DNA of 64,000 bases from JAAYAY01 sp963674575. Lineage in GTDB: Bacteria; Planctomycetota; Planctomycetia; Pirellulales; Thermoguttaceae. The notes beneath the pieces were generated by a model. It was not told the origin of the DNA. It did not search any database and worked only from the letters and a program-made list of their open reading frames with translations. The stretch is taken from NCBI GenBank assembly GCA_963674575.2, contig CAXXQT010000007.1, positions 124,001-188,000 on the forward strand. Reading direction: 5' to 3'. Of this stretch, positions 40,104-51,035 are shown piece after piece. Both the position numbers and the translations under genes were made by a program. Within the stretch, counting starts at the first letter, position 1; each line of letters begins with the position of its first letter.

Positions 40104-42335
40104 ATGGTCCGTCTCCAGAATAGTCGCTTTTCTTCGTCGCATCGCAGTTCCAGGCGATATGCGTACGGTCGCGCGTTTGCCAAGATGATCGGCCTGATTT
40201 TCCTGTGTGAGACGTTCATCATGGGGGCTTTTCATTTCTGGGGAATCACGGGTCCGGCCGCCATTCTCATCGATTCCCTTCTGCTCGCCTTTCTGGTGGC
40301 CACGATCAGTTTTGCCACCAGAATCTCGCCTTACCGATCGGCGCTGGTCGAGCGTGCGAAGGCCGTCACGAGCGAACGGCGGACCACCCGCTCCGTTCGC
40401 CGGTTGTTTGACGAAGCGAAAAACATCATCGTCCACGTGGACCGACGGGGGCGGATCCTCTATGCCAACGAGTTTGCCCTGACGTTCTTCGGGTTTCGGG
40501 AAGAGGAGTTCGTTGGACAAGGCGTTCTGGACACGATTCTGCCGGCTATGGATTCCGAGGGCCGGGATTTGACGCCCTTGATGGATGTTCTCTGCGCCGA
40601 TCCGGATTCCTACCGGAGCAATGAAAACGAGTGCATCTGCCGTGACGGACGACGAGTGTGGATTTCGTGGGCGAACAACCCGATCTACGACCGCGACGGC
40701 AACCTTGTGGAATTGCTTTCCATCGGACACGACGTCACGCGGCTCAAAGAATCGGAGTTGCGAACGGCCGAATCGGAACAGAAATTTCGAATGCTGTTCG
40801 AGGCGGCCCATGACGGAATTCTCACGACGGACCTTTCCTCGGGTTTTCCGCTGATTGTGGACGCGAACCCGGCCGGCGCCGAGATGTTCGGCTACACCCT
40901 CTCCGAATTCAGGGAACTTTCGCCGGTCGACCTGACTTCCCGGGCTGAGAAGGGAATCGAGGAGAGAGTGCAAGCGATTACGGTCGATCTGTTGGCGGGA
41001 AGGCCGCAGTTGTTTGAATGGTCCTGTCAACGAAAAGACGGGAGCCTCTTCGACGCGGAGGTGTACCTCGTCGCCATCGAGGTTCAAGAGAAGCCGATGG
41101 TTCAGGTGGTGATTCGGGACATCACGGAGCAGCGACGGTTGGAAGTCCAGAAGGAGGAGGCGCGGCGGGCCGCTGAGGCGGCGAACCGGGCCAAGAGCGA
41201 ATTCCTGGCCAACATGAGTCACGAGATTCGCACGCCCCTGACGGCCATCCTGGGTTACGCCGAGTTGATGGCCGAGAGGTTCCCCCATGGCGAGAATTCC
41301 TCGGAGGCCGTGGGGATTCTCAGGAATGGACGCCACCTGCTGGAGATTATCAACAACATTCTCGACCTTTCCAAGATCGAGGCCGATCGTTTGGAGGTCG
41401 AATTCTCCGAAGTGAGTCCTTCGGAGGTTTTCGGCGAGGTTGTCACGCTGTTGCAGGCAGAAGCCGATGCGAAGGGAATCGACCTCAGGATTGCTTCGGA
41501 CGGAGAGTTGCCTCGCCGCATCCGAACGGCTCCGCTTTGCCTGAAGCAGATTCTCATCAATCTGGTGGGCAACGCCGTCAAGTTCACAGAGGCCGGCGAG
41601 GTGACGCTCCGAGGCCGGTTTGATAGCGATGCAAGCGGGAATCTCGAGATTGAAATCTCCGATACCGGCATCGGCATGTCAAAGGAACAGTTGGAGCGGC
41701 TCTTTGAACCCTTTGTTCAGGCCGACGGTTCCATGACGCGGCGTTTTGGAGGAACTGGGCTGGGATTGACCATCAGTCGCAAGCTCGCTCGGCTTCTCGG
41801 CGGCGATATTCGAGTCGAGAGCCGGCAGGGCGACGGAAGTAGTTTTACTCTTGCGCTGCCCCTGGGCGCGGCGGCGGAATCGTCCCCGGAAGACGCTTCG
41901 CCTCCCGCCCTCGCCGCTCCCGGCAATTCGGGAATGGTCGGCGAAAAGCCGCTCGCCGGTCGGCGCATCCTCGTCGCCGAGGACAGTCCCGACAATCAGC
42001 GGATCCTGTCTGCCATTCTTCGCAAAGCCGGGGCGAGCGTCACGCTTGTCGAGAACGGCCGGGAGGCGGTGGAAATCGCGGACAGGGAACCCTTCGACCT
42101 GATCGTAATGGACATCCAGATGCCGATTCTCGACGGTTACGAAGCCACCCGCCGCCTCCGCAAAGCCGGCTACGGAGGCCCCATCATCGCGTTGACGGCC
42201 CACGCTTCGGACGGCGATCAACAGAAATGTCTTGCAGCCGGATGCGACGACTACGCCACGAAACCTTTCTCGCGTCAAACCTTGCTTGAGACTCTCCTTC
42301 GTCACGCGCGTGTGGAACCGGCGTTCAAAGCTTGA
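40104..42335 (+). CDS. Hybrid sensor histidine kinase/response regulator
   Basis: 743 residues from the ATG at 40104 (GAGGGC upstream; a GTG start at 40005 adds 33 residues). Two membrane helices near the N-terminus (about 30-75), two PAS domains (LFDEAKNIIVHVDRRGRI; LFEAAHDGILTTDL), a HisKA domain with SHEIRTPLTAIL, an HATPase domain (NLVGNAVKFTE, DTGIGM, GGTGLGL) and a C-terminal receiver (VAEDSPDNQR, phospho-Asp in IVMDIQMPILDG, Lys in YATKPF). No HPt domain, so a separate phosphotransfer partner is expected. The stop overlaps the convergent gene by 11 bp. Confidence 0.9.
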   Translation: MVRLQNSRFSSSHRSSRRYAYGRAFAKMIGLIFLCETFIMGAFHFWGITGPAAILIDSLLLAFLVATISFATRISPYRSALVERAKAVTSERRTTRSVRRLFDEAKNIIVHVDRRGRILYANEFALTFFGFREEEFVGQGVLDTILPAMDSEGRDLTPLMDVLCADPDSYRSNENECICRDGRRVWISWANNPIYDRDGNLVELLSIGHDVTRLKESELRTAESEQKFRMLFEAAHDGILTTDLSSGFPLIVDANPAGAEMFGYTLSEFRELSPVDLTSRAEKGIEERVQAITVDLLAGRPQLFEWSCQRKDGSLFDAEVYLVAIEVQEKPMVQVVIRDITEQRRLEVQKEEARRAAEAANRAKSEFLANMSHEIRTPLTAILGYAELMAERFPHGENSSEAVGILRNGRHLLEIINNILDLSKIEADRLEVEFSEVSPSEVFGEVVTLLQAEADAKGIDLRIASDGELPRRIRTAPLCLKQILINLVGNAVKFTEAGEVTLRGRFDSDASGNLEIEISDTGIGMSKEQLERLFEPFVQADGSMTRRFGGTGLGLTISRKLARLLGGDIRVESRQGDGSSFTLALPLGAAAESSPEDASPPALAAPGNSGMVGEKPLAGRRILVAEDSPDNQRILSAILRKAGASVTLVENGREAVEIADREPFDLIVMDIQMPILDGYEATRRLRKAGYGGPIIALTAHASDGDQQKCLAAGCDDYATKPFSRQTLLETLLRHARVEPAFKA

Positions 42336-44277
42336 AATGATCCCGGATCACCTGGGTCAAGGCGCCGGCATCCGTCCGGTCCAGGCGGGCGAGAATCTGC
42401 TCCCAGCGATAGGCGAAACTCCCGTTCGGATCGCGTTGGCGATACTTGAAGAGCATGTCGAAGGCGCGTCGTCGTCGTCGGTAATCCGCCTGGATCCGGC
42501 GGAACCGTTTCTGAAACGCATCGATGTAGAACTGGGCGAACTCGTGCCGATCGTACACATCGGCAGCGCGTCGGTTGACTGGTTCGGCATAGGCAGGGGC
42601 CATGGCCGAAAGATCGTGGTCGAAGTTGTGGAAGGTGCCTGTCGGGTCGGCGACGACCAGTTCCTGGGGCTGGCCTTCCCCATTTTCGGTGATGACCTCG
42701 TCCCCATCGTCAAAAAGCACGCGTCCGTGACGATCGCAGCGCCCAACAAGGATGTTCACGGCCGCTGCCTGGCCGAGAAGTCGAGCGAGACCTACGGCAT
42801 AGGACTCGTTCTCCAGCAGGTGCTTCGAGATTTTGTCCGTGGCGATACCCCGGATATAGTCGCGTTCGATGTAGGGAGACCAGATGATAATGCCATTGGG
42901 CCCGGTCCAGTCGGAGCAATAGCGTTCCCAGACCTTGTGGGCGGCTACGTGGCGCGGCAGGTTCATTCCAAGCTGGCGGCATCCAAGACGTCGGTCGAGC
43001 ACGTATTCGGTGTACTCGTCGGAGTCCATCATCGCGTCGCGAAGGGGCTTGCGATCATCGAGATGCTCGCGGACGCCCCACTTCTGCATGCGGATGATGG
43101 TGACGATTTCCTTGGGGACGCCGATTCGCTTGACTTCCGCGATGTACACGCCGCGACGCCGTTCGGTATCTTGCCGCCGGGAGAGGCTGTTCACGACGCG
43201 ACCGATATTCACGTATTCCAGATCGGCGTGCTCACGCACGAAATTGAAGATGAATCCGCGGGCACGCTCATCGCAGAGGTTCTGGAGTTCTTCGTCCCCC
43301 GGGGTTTCCTCGGCTAGGTCGAAGGTGGCGTCAAAAATCAGTTCTCCGCGATCGATTCGCCCTCCCGGCAACCACTGGATCTGCATGAAGAACTCGGAAC
43401 TCAATCCCAGGAGCGTCTCCTCGGAGATGACCTCATCCTTCTGGGCCACCAGGGCGTTGAACATCCGATTGCGCCACTGGGCGTTGTCCCTGTCGTCGAA
43501 GTGGAAATCCCGGGGGACCGCGTCACTGAACTTCTGGCGCAATTCCGCGTGGGCCGAGCGGAGCGTTCCCGGGGCCAACGCGGCAAAATCGTAGGCGGCC
43601 AGATCCTCACTCGAGAACGACTTGTTGGCCTGAAAGAAGTCGACCTCGGGGTACCCGCTCGCATTCCTGCTTGCGCTGTGTTCCCGAATTTCGCGCAGAT
43701 GAAGCCGCAACTGGTCGTCGTCCAGACGATCGAGGGCGGCGAATCGCTCACAGGTCAGCCAACGGGTTCCCGTCGTCTTGTTGTAGTAGTAGATTTCTTC
43801 CCCGGAGATCGCCAGCTTGGAGGCGACGATCATTTCCTGCATTTGCTTGACGGACGTGGGCAGGGCGGCAATCCGCCAGCATTCGCCTCGTCGCTTGACG
43901 GCGTGGCGGACCTGTTTGTCCAGGGCGTAGAGGAACTTGATCTTGTACTTGGCGTGGATCTGCTGAAGGAGATCATCCGCCTCGAAGGCCAATGCCATGT
44001 TGCTCGGATTGGGGCGGATCAGGATGCGGTCGTCCTCGAAGATGAGGTCGACCGCATCGCTCCACACCTGGCTTTCCTCCTCCCGGGTCAAGGGCGGTTC
44101 GCCCGATGCCTGGCGAAGTGCATTGAGGTGGTCGACGTAGATGTGACGCTGGAGCGCGTGGATCGTGCATTCCGTCACCAGGCACTGCGTCTTGGGGAAG
44201 ATCGTGCCGATTTGCGACTTGAGCTTGCCGCTTTCGTCCCGCGCAAAGAGCGGGTCGCCGAGAATCTCGAGTGCCAT
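42325..44277 (-). CDS. Large conserved hypothetical protein with kinase-like loop
   Basis: 650 residues, cytoplasmic, no signal peptide. The region around 500-560 reads VNILVGRCDRHGRVLFDDG and later VVADPTGTFHNFDHDLS. The D-R-H followed by an acidic D-x-TG-x-F-x-NFDHD resembles the catalytic loop and metal site of atypical (HipA/FAM20/PI3K-like) kinases, but no clear glycine-rich loop was found. N-terminal half has PIN-like hydrophobic strands (LVTECTIHALQRHI). Function unknown; overlaps the sensor kinase 3' end. Confidence 0.5.
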   Translation of the reverse strand: MALEILGDPLFARDESGKLKSQIGTIFPKTQCLVTECTIHALQRHIYVDHLNALRQASGEPPLTREEESQVWSDAVDLIFEDDRILIRPNPSNMALAFEADDLLQQIHAKYKIKFLYALDKQVRHAVKRRGECWRIAALPTSVKQMQEMIVASKLAISGEEIYYYNKTTGTRWLTCERFAALDRLDDDQLRLHLREIREHSASRNASGYPEVDFFQANKSFSSEDLAAYDFAALAPGTLRSAHAELRQKFSDAVPRDFHFDDRDNAQWRNRMFNALVAQKDEVISEETLLGLSSEFFMQIQWLPGGRIDRGELIFDATFDLAEETPGDEELQNLCDERARGFIFNFVREHADLEYVNIGRVVNSLSRRQDTERRRGVYIAEVKRIGVPKEIVTIIRMQKWGVREHLDDRKPLRDAMMDSDEYTEYVLDRRLGCRQLGMNLPRHVAAHKVWERYCSDWTGPNGIIIWSPYIERDYIRGIATDKISKHLLENESYAVGLARLLGQAAAVNILVGRCDRHGRVLFDDGDEVITENGEGQPQELVVADPTGTFHNFDHDLSAMAPAYAEPVNRRAADVYDRHEFAQFYIDAFQKRFRRIQADYRRRRRAFDMLFKYRQRDPNGSFAYRWEQILARLDRTDAGALTQVIRDHFKL

Positions 44278-44659
44278 GGTTGCCGCAGCCTCTCATAAGT
44301 CCAACCGTCCTCAATCGGATTCGCCTCATCGTCCTGAGTCGGCGGGTCTGCAGTTTCACCCTTCTCGGCAACCAGACCGCGGGGAATCCCTCCCATCCCT
44401 GACTACCTGCCAGTGTACCTGACACGCTACAATCTGTCTTGCCCAATTCGGTTGAGGCGGTCGTCCCGTGGCGGGAGTAGGACGCCGCAGAAGGCCACAG
44501 TCATCGGCGGCGCCGGCCAACTGTGAAGCAAGTCGAAACGCATCGGCCCGAGCCTGTCGAGGCGTCTCTGATTGCAGGGGCCGCAACGAGACACTATCCT
44601 GACAATCCTCCTTGATCGACACGCTGTCCCGATCATCCCTCTCTCCCTGGAGTTGTGCC
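44278..44659. other. Intergenic region upstream of the fucosidase
   Basis: 382 bp with no convincing gene. It separates two divergent genes, so it must hold both promoters; a TACAAT hexamer at 44427-44434 is a weak -10 candidate. Nothing else recognised. Confidence 0.4.
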
Positions 44660-46300
44660 ATGACCCGCCCCCGATCATCCGCCCTCCTTTTGCTGTGCGT
44701 CCTGGCAACGGCTGCGACGAGCGCTTCTGCCGACGAGGCCGGTCTCGACCGGAACCGGCCCGAAAGACTCGAATGGCTCCAGGACGCCGGCTTCGGCATG
44801 TTTGTCCACTGGTCCGTCGATTCCCAGGTCGGCTCCGTCATCAGCCACAGCCTGGCCGGTGCTTCCGACGATTATCAGAACTGGTATTTCCAGGAGTTGC
44901 CGAAGACCTTCAACCCCACGCGTTGGGACCCCGACGAGCTTGCCCGACTCGCGAAGGTGGCGGGCACGCAATACGTCGTCTTCACGACGAAACACCATAA
45001 CGGTTTCTGCTGGTGGGACACCAAGACGACCGACTTCAAAATCACGAACACACCCTACGGTCACGGAATCCTGAAGGACTACTGCGAGGCCCTGCGACGC
45101 TACGGGCTTAAGGTCGGCTTCTACTACTCGCCCGAGGATTTCCACTGGCTCCACTGCCATGGCCACCCGGTATGCCGCCGCGGCCCCCAGTTGCTCGATC
45201 CGGACAAGCACGATGAATACGGCGACTTCGTGCGCCGGCAAGTGACCGAACTTTTTTCCCAGTTCGGTCCGATCGATGTCCTGTTCATCGACGGGGTGGG
45301 GGCGGAAACGACCAAGAAGACGTGCTGGGATCTTCAACCGAACTGCCTGATCACTCGCGGCGCGATCTCCACGCCCGAGCAGCACATTCCCGGCGTTCCC
45401 CCGGAAGGCGCCTGGGAATCGTGCCTGACCATGGGAACCCAGTGGGCCTACAAGCCCACCAACGACAACTACAAGTCAGGGACGCGAATTCTGGAACTGC
45501 TGATCGAGACGCGAGCCAAGGGCGGAGCCCTGCTGATGAACGTGGGTCCCAAGCCGGACGGCGCCCTGCCGATCGAGCAGGAGGAAAGGCTTCGCGAAGT
45601 CGCCCTCTGGCATGCGGCCAACGGCGAGGCGATCCACGACACGCGACCGTGGGTCGTGGCGCGTGAAGGCGACATCTGGTTCACCCGGAAGAAAGACGAC
45701 TCGGCGGTCTACGCGTTTCTCACTCAGATCCCCGACTGGCGGCGAGGCCAACGTCGCGAGTTTCTGCTTCAGTCGGTGGAGGCGACTCCGGAGACCACCG
45801 TCCACGTCCTGGGCCACGGCGGGAAGATCGTGGAATACAGCCCGGGGACCGACGCGACTCCCCGCTTTGAGCAGAGCGAGCGCGGCCTGGAGATCTCCGT
45901 GGTTCGCGCCCAGCGTCTCTACAACGACCACAAGTGGTGCAATCCGGTCGTTGTGAAGTTGGAAAACGTCCGTCCTGCTTTCCAGACGCCGCCCCATGCA
46001 GAAACGGGAGCAGCCGAAGCCCAGGGGGACGGGAGGGTCCGCCTGCACGGCGAACTGGCCGGTCTCGGCGAAGCGAAGGACGTTTCCGTCGGTTTCGAGT
46101 ACCAGGTCTACGGCGGGTTTGCCGAGGCAATGGACAACCCCGATTGGATCAGGACCGAGGCGACTCGTCTGACAGAGCCCGGCCCGTTTGCCGTGGAAGT
46201 TGAAGGGCTCAAGCCGGGCACGGAATATCAATACCGCGCGTTGGCGACGAGCCCGAAGATCACGGTGCGAGGCGACCACAAGCGGGTTGTGGCAAAATGA
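44660..46300 (+). CDS. GH29 alpha-L-fucosidase, exported
   Basis: 546 residues from MTRPRSSALLLLCVLATA, a signal peptide (an earlier ATG at 44612 is less likely). GH29 signature FTTKHHNGFCWWDTKT is followed by the substrate motifs GLKVGFYYSPEDFHW and IDVLFIDGVGAE, where Asp of FIDG is the likely nucleophile. Late region LMNVGPKPDGALP is typical. It removes alpha-L-fucose from glycans of algae or hosts, a common planctomycete trait. The C-terminal beta domain ends at a stop before a REP-like cluster. Confidence 0.9.
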   Translation: MTRPRSSALLLLCVLATAATSASADEAGLDRNRPERLEWLQDAGFGMFVHWSVDSQVGSVISHSLAGASDDYQNWYFQELPKTFNPTRWDPDELARLAKVAGTQYVVFTTKHHNGFCWWDTKTTDFKITNTPYGHGILKDYCEALRRYGLKVGFYYSPEDFHWLHCHGHPVCRRGPQLLDPDKHDEYGDFVRRQVTELFSQFGPIDVLFIDGVGAETTKKTCWDLQPNCLITRGAISTPEQHIPGVPPEGAWESCLTMGTQWAYKPTNDNYKSGTRILELLIETRAKGGALLMNVGPKPDGALPIEQEERLREVALWHAANGEAIHDTRPWVVAREGDIWFTRKKDDSAVYAFLTQIPDWRRGQRREFLLQSVEATPETTVHVLGHGGKIVEYSPGTDATPRFEQSERGLEISVVRAQRLYNDHKWCNPVVVKLENVRPAFQTPPHAETGAAEAQGDGRVRLHGELAGLGEAKDVSVGFEYQVYGGFAEAMDNPDWIRTEATRLTEPGPFAVEVEGLKPGTEYQYRALATSPKITVRGDHKRVVAK

Positions 46301-46319
46301 TCGTCCTCGTTCGCTCCCT

Positions 46320-46523
46320 AGCCCGGCTATTCTGCTTCAGCCCGGCTGCTCCCGTTGGGTTCCAAGGAGACGTTGCAGCGACGGGAACCGGGTGATCTGC
46401 AGCCGGGCTTTTCAAGTCGGTGGCGGTTGAAATCGGTACCGGTTGGGACCAAGAGCCGGGCTAGCTCTTCAACCTCCACGGATAGGTTGTCCGGTGTGAG
46501 ATGGTTGATTCAAGAGCCCGGCT
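46320..46523. repeat. REP-like AGCCCGGCT palindrome cluster
   Basis: Five AGCCCGGCT or inverse AGCCGGGCT words at 46320, 46339, 46401, 46454 and 46515, in orders that pair into stems; one (46451-46469) is AAGAGC-CGGGCTA-GCTCTT. They fill the gap between the convergent fucosidase and glgC genes and could act as terminators or as REP targets. A further weak pair (GGCCCGG/CCGGGC) lies near 47890. Confidence 0.5.
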
Positions 46524-46537
46524 ATCTGAAGCAGCGT

Positions 46538-47824
<1,287 letters not shown>

Positions 47825-48219
47825 AGAGACTCCTCAGGCAGTCTTGCTGATTGGCGAAGCGAGATCTTTCGACATGGGCCGCCTCGTCGGGCAGAGCTTT
47901 CGGCCCGGCTGCCACAACCGGGCTCATTGTAGCGGACCCGGAACACGATGGGAATCTCCACGGCCCGATACTTCGGAAGCGAGTGGGATTATGCCGAATG
48001 TGGCAGTTTTTCCAGGCCGGTTGTGACGGGTAGCAAAAGCGTTCGAGATGAGCAGGTTCTGTGGGAAAGTCCCGATGTTTCGCGATTTCTCCCACTGTCA
48101 AGTCTCTTGGTAGCAGTGACGATAGGACCAACAACTGATGGTCCGGTTATTGCAACCGTGGCCGGGGTGGTCGAAGGGAGCCCACCCCGATTCACTACTC
48201 CTTGGGGGAAGAGGGCGTT
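47825..48219. other. Divergent intergenic region glgC/porin
   Basis: 395 bp between divergently read genes, likely with both promoters. A GGCCCGG...CCGGGC pair near 47900-47925 resembles the REP-like words downstream. No gene. Confidence 0.4.
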
Positions 48220-49590
48220 ATGAAGGTCCTGCAACTGACTTTTGCGGCTGTTCTTGTTCTGGCCGGGTATGCCTCGGCCGCAGAAATTCCCGGCACGGTG
48301 CCGAGCAACGACCAACTGTTGCAACGGCTCCAGCAGTTGGAGGCGGAGACCCAAATGCTCCGAGCCGAACTGGGGCAACTCCAAACCGGCCCCGTTCCGC
48401 TGCCGTCCACAGGCCCCCGAGTGACCACGGTTTCGCTGGCAGATCAGCCGGATATTGGCTACGTCACGCTGGACGAGGCCCGCGCCGAGATGAAGAAACT
48501 CGCCTGGACGAAAGGCGATTTCAAGATTGTGCCCTACGGCATTCTCTGGGGGACGACCACCTACGAAACGCAGCGAACCTACATCGGCGACTACACCCTG
48601 TGGGCAATCTCGCCGGATGTGGAAGGCGAAGACGCTTTTCACGTGGGCGCAAAGAACACCCGTCTCGGAGTTGACATAGCCGGACCGCGGGTTCCTTTTT
48701 TCTGCTGTGCCAAGAGCGGTGGTAAGGTGGAAATCGACTTCCAGGGTTCCTTCACCGTCGAAAACAAACCCGGCGTTCTCCTTCGTCACGCCTACTGGGA
48801 AATCAAGGACGAGGACTTCCGATTCCTGCTCGGGCAGACGTGGGACGTGATTTCGCCTCTTTACCCGGGCACGCTCATGTACTCCATCTACTGGGGAGCC
48901 GGCAACATCGGCTATCGACACCCCCAGGTGCGCTATGAGCACTACTTCACCATGACAGACATGTGGAAACTCGATGTCGAGACCTCGATCAGCACGGATG
49001 GAGGCAGCGATTTCACGACCGGCGCCATCTCGGACGGCGACCATGCCGGATGGCCCGTCGTGCAGGTCCGCGTCGGATCGACCTTGGGACAATGCCGTCC
49101 GATCAAGTTCGGCGTTTCGGGGCATATCGGTGAGGACGTCTATGATTTCGCCGGCGCCGACGATACGGTCCGCCCAAGTTGGTCCCTCAACGCCGACCTC
49201 CATATGCCAATCACGGATCGCCTGGGCTTCCAGGGCGAGCTTTTCACCGGCACCAACCTGAAACCGTACCTGGGCGGCATCATCCAAGGCGTCGACGTGG
49301 CCGGAACCCAGGACGCGATCCGCTCCAGCGGAGGTTGGTTCAACGTCTGGTACAATCTGACCCCAAGGCTCCATACGGCCGCGGGCTACACGATCGATGA
49401 TCCGATCGACTCCGATCTTGGGACGGCCACGGGACGAATCTACAACCAGGCCTACTGGGCCAACATCTCCTACGACCTGACGAAGAAGTTCATGATGGGG
49501 TTTGAAGTCAGCCAGTGGAAGACCCTGTACGTGGGCCAAGCGCCTGCCGAATCGACCCGGTTCGAATGGGTTGCCAAGTACGGTTTCTAG
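48220..49590 (+). CDS. Outer-membrane beta-barrel porin (DcaP-like)
   Basis: 456 residues from MKVLQLTFAAVLVLAG, a signal peptide. A coiled coil follows (DQLLQRLQQLEAETQMLRAEL), as in trimeric porins, then alternating beta-strand pattern with aromatic girdles (FLLGQTWDVISPLYPG, GWFNVWYNLTPRL). The last residue is Phe after VAKYG, the outer-membrane targeting signature. DcaP-like or planctomycete porin; substrate unknown. A strong hairpin terminator follows. Confidence 0.75.
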   Translation: MKVLQLTFAAVLVLAGYASAAEIPGTVPSNDQLLQRLQQLEAETQMLRAELGQLQTGPVPLPSTGPRVTTVSLADQPDIGYVTLDEARAEMKKLAWTKGDFKIVPYGILWGTTTYETQRTYIGDYTLWAISPDVEGEDAFHVGAKNTRLGVDIAGPRVPFFCCAKSGGKVEIDFQGSFTVENKPGVLLRHAYWEIKDEDFRFLLGQTWDVISPLYPGTLMYSIYWGAGNIGYRHPQVRYEHYFTMTDMWKLDVETSISTDGGSDFTTGAISDGDHAGWPVVQVRVGSTLGQCRPIKFGVSGHIGEDVYDFAGADDTVRPSWSLNADLHMPITDRLGFQGELFTGTNLKPYLGGIIQGVDVAGTQDAIRSSGGWFNVWYNLTPRLHTAAGYTIDDPIDSDLGTATGRIYNQAYWANISYDLTKKFMMGFEVSQWKTLYVGQAPAESTRFEWVAKYGF

Positions 49591-49666
49591 GATCTCCGAT
49601 CGCTTCGCGTCACGTTGCGCCGCTCTTGCCCCCGCCAGTCCACGTGACCCCCAAATCCACTTGATG

Positions 49667-49695
49667 CCAGGCCCTGTTGTGTCAACAGGGCCTGG
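49667..49695. terminator. Bidirectional terminator between porin and HDAC genes
   Basis: CCAGGCCCTGTTG and CAACAGGGCCTGG form a perfect 13-bp stem around TGT, followed by TTTG on the plus strand. It lies between two convergent genes. Confidence 0.85.
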
Positions 49696-49699
49696 TTTG

Positions 49700-50665
49700 C
49701 TAATGGGGGGCGTCCTTGGCTTGTCCGTTCGTGCTCCGTTTGAGCATCTCGGCAAGATGGGTTTCGATGCAATCGGCCAGGATCGGCGGATTGTAGCCGC
49801 CTTCCAGGACGCTGATGACCCTTCCGGAAGCATGGGCATCGGCGATGTCGAGAACCGTCTTGGTCAGAGTGGCGAAATCCTCGGTTTCCAGTCCGAGGTT
49901 GCCCACCGGATCGGCCACGTGGGTGTCGAAGCCTGCACTGATGAAGATCAGTTCGGGTCGGATTTGGGAAGCAAACCGATCGAGGGCATCGCCGAACGCG
50001 GCCAGGTAGTCGTGGCGGGAGATTCCCATTTCGACCGGCAGATTCAGCACGGTTCCCGCCCCGCGGCCGCCGCCGGTTTCGTCCTCGTGCCCGGTGCCCG
50101 GATAGAACGGGAAACGGTGGATCGAGAGGAAGCCCACGCGAGGATCTTCCCAGAAGGTGTGCTGGGTTCCGTTTCCGTGGTGGATGTCCCAGTCCACAAT
50201 CAAGACGCGATTGATGTCCAACTCGTCGATGGCAGTGACAGTGGCCAGGGCGACGTTGTTGAACAAGCAAAAGCCCATGGCCCGATTCATCAGGGCGTGA
50301 TGGCCGGGAGGGCGGACCAGGCACAGAGCCTGCGTATCTTCCCCGCGGACAATCCGTTCGGTGGCGTCGCACACGCTGCCGGCGGCAAGGAGGGCGACCC
50401 CGTAGGAATCGGGGCTGACAATCGTGTCGGCGTCCATGTCGCCCCCCCCCGATTTAGCCATGGCCCAGACTTCGTCTGCATAGGCCAGGGAGTGGACCCG
50501 AGAAAGGCGCCGGCGCGACAATTCGGCCCACTCGACCCGGCGGCATTTTGCCTCGACTCCGGATTCGGCCAGGCGCTGATCGAGACCCCGAATCCGTGCT
50601 GCACCTTCGGGGTGGGCTCCGGTCTCATGGGCAAGAAAACGCCGATCTTCGTACAGCAACGTCAT
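49700..50665 (-). CDS. Class II HDAC/acetylpolyamine amidohydrolase-family deacetylase
   Basis: 321 residues from MTLLYEDRRF. All zinc-site motifs are present: PPGHHAL, VDWDIHHGNGTQ, AGFDTHVADPVGNL and the catalytic-loop LEGGYN. Family members deacetylate polyamines, acetoin-linked proteins or histone-like substrates. Bacterial members of this length are usually class II-like; the substrate here is not known. Gene order gives no hint. Confidence 0.85.
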   Translation of the reverse strand: MTLLYEDRRFLAHETGAHPEGAARIRGLDQRLAESGVEAKCRRVEWAELSRRRLSRVHSLAYADEVWAMAKSGGGDMDADTIVSPDSYGVALLAAGSVCDATERIVRGEDTQALCLVRPPGHHALMNRAMGFCLFNNVALATVTAIDELDINRVLIVDWDIHHGNGTQHTFWEDPRVGFLSIHRFPFYPGTGHEDETGGGRGAGTVLNLPVEMGISRHDYLAAFGDALDRFASQIRPELIFISAGFDTHVADPVGNLGLETEDFATLTKTVLDIADAHASGRVISVLEGGYNPPILADCIETHLAEMLKRSTNGQAKDAPH

Positions 50666-50957
50666 GCAACCCAACCCTCGCTATAATCCCCAGAGCACGT
50701 AAATTCATCACGCAGCTCAAAAAATCTCCCCAGAATTCGGGGACCCGCCAGGAGGTCCCCCAACCTGACTCCCCCGCTTTCAAGCGAGTCTCGCGTCCTT
50801 CACAAGAAGTAGGTTCCGGCGTTTGCAAATCGCCTGTTCCCCAGCACTTCCCGAATCGGACGGATCGTCAGAAAGCTGTTAGTCCAGGATACTGTACGCG
50901 GTTGCCCGACCCGGTGTCAAACTTTGGCCGGATGAAGGGGGGGGCCGCGCATAAAAC

Positions 50958-50987
50958 TTGACATTCCTGAAATCCGGCGACTAGCAT
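50958..50987 (+). promoter_or_regulatory. Sigma70-like promoter for the exported HEAT-like gene
   Basis: TTGACA at 50958-50963, 18-bp spacer, TAGCAT at 50982-50987, 48 bp upstream of the ATG at 51036. Perfect -35, 4 of 6 in -10. Confidence 0.5.
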
Positions 50988-51035
50988 ATAAGTTGTGTAA
51001 GTTCACAATGCCATTCGGCTTCGGAGCCTGGTGCT

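Noticed and set aside
47989..49839. 616-residue minus-strand frame over the porin gene
   Set aside because: Antisense shadow; the plus strand has a signal peptide, barrel pattern and terminal Phe.
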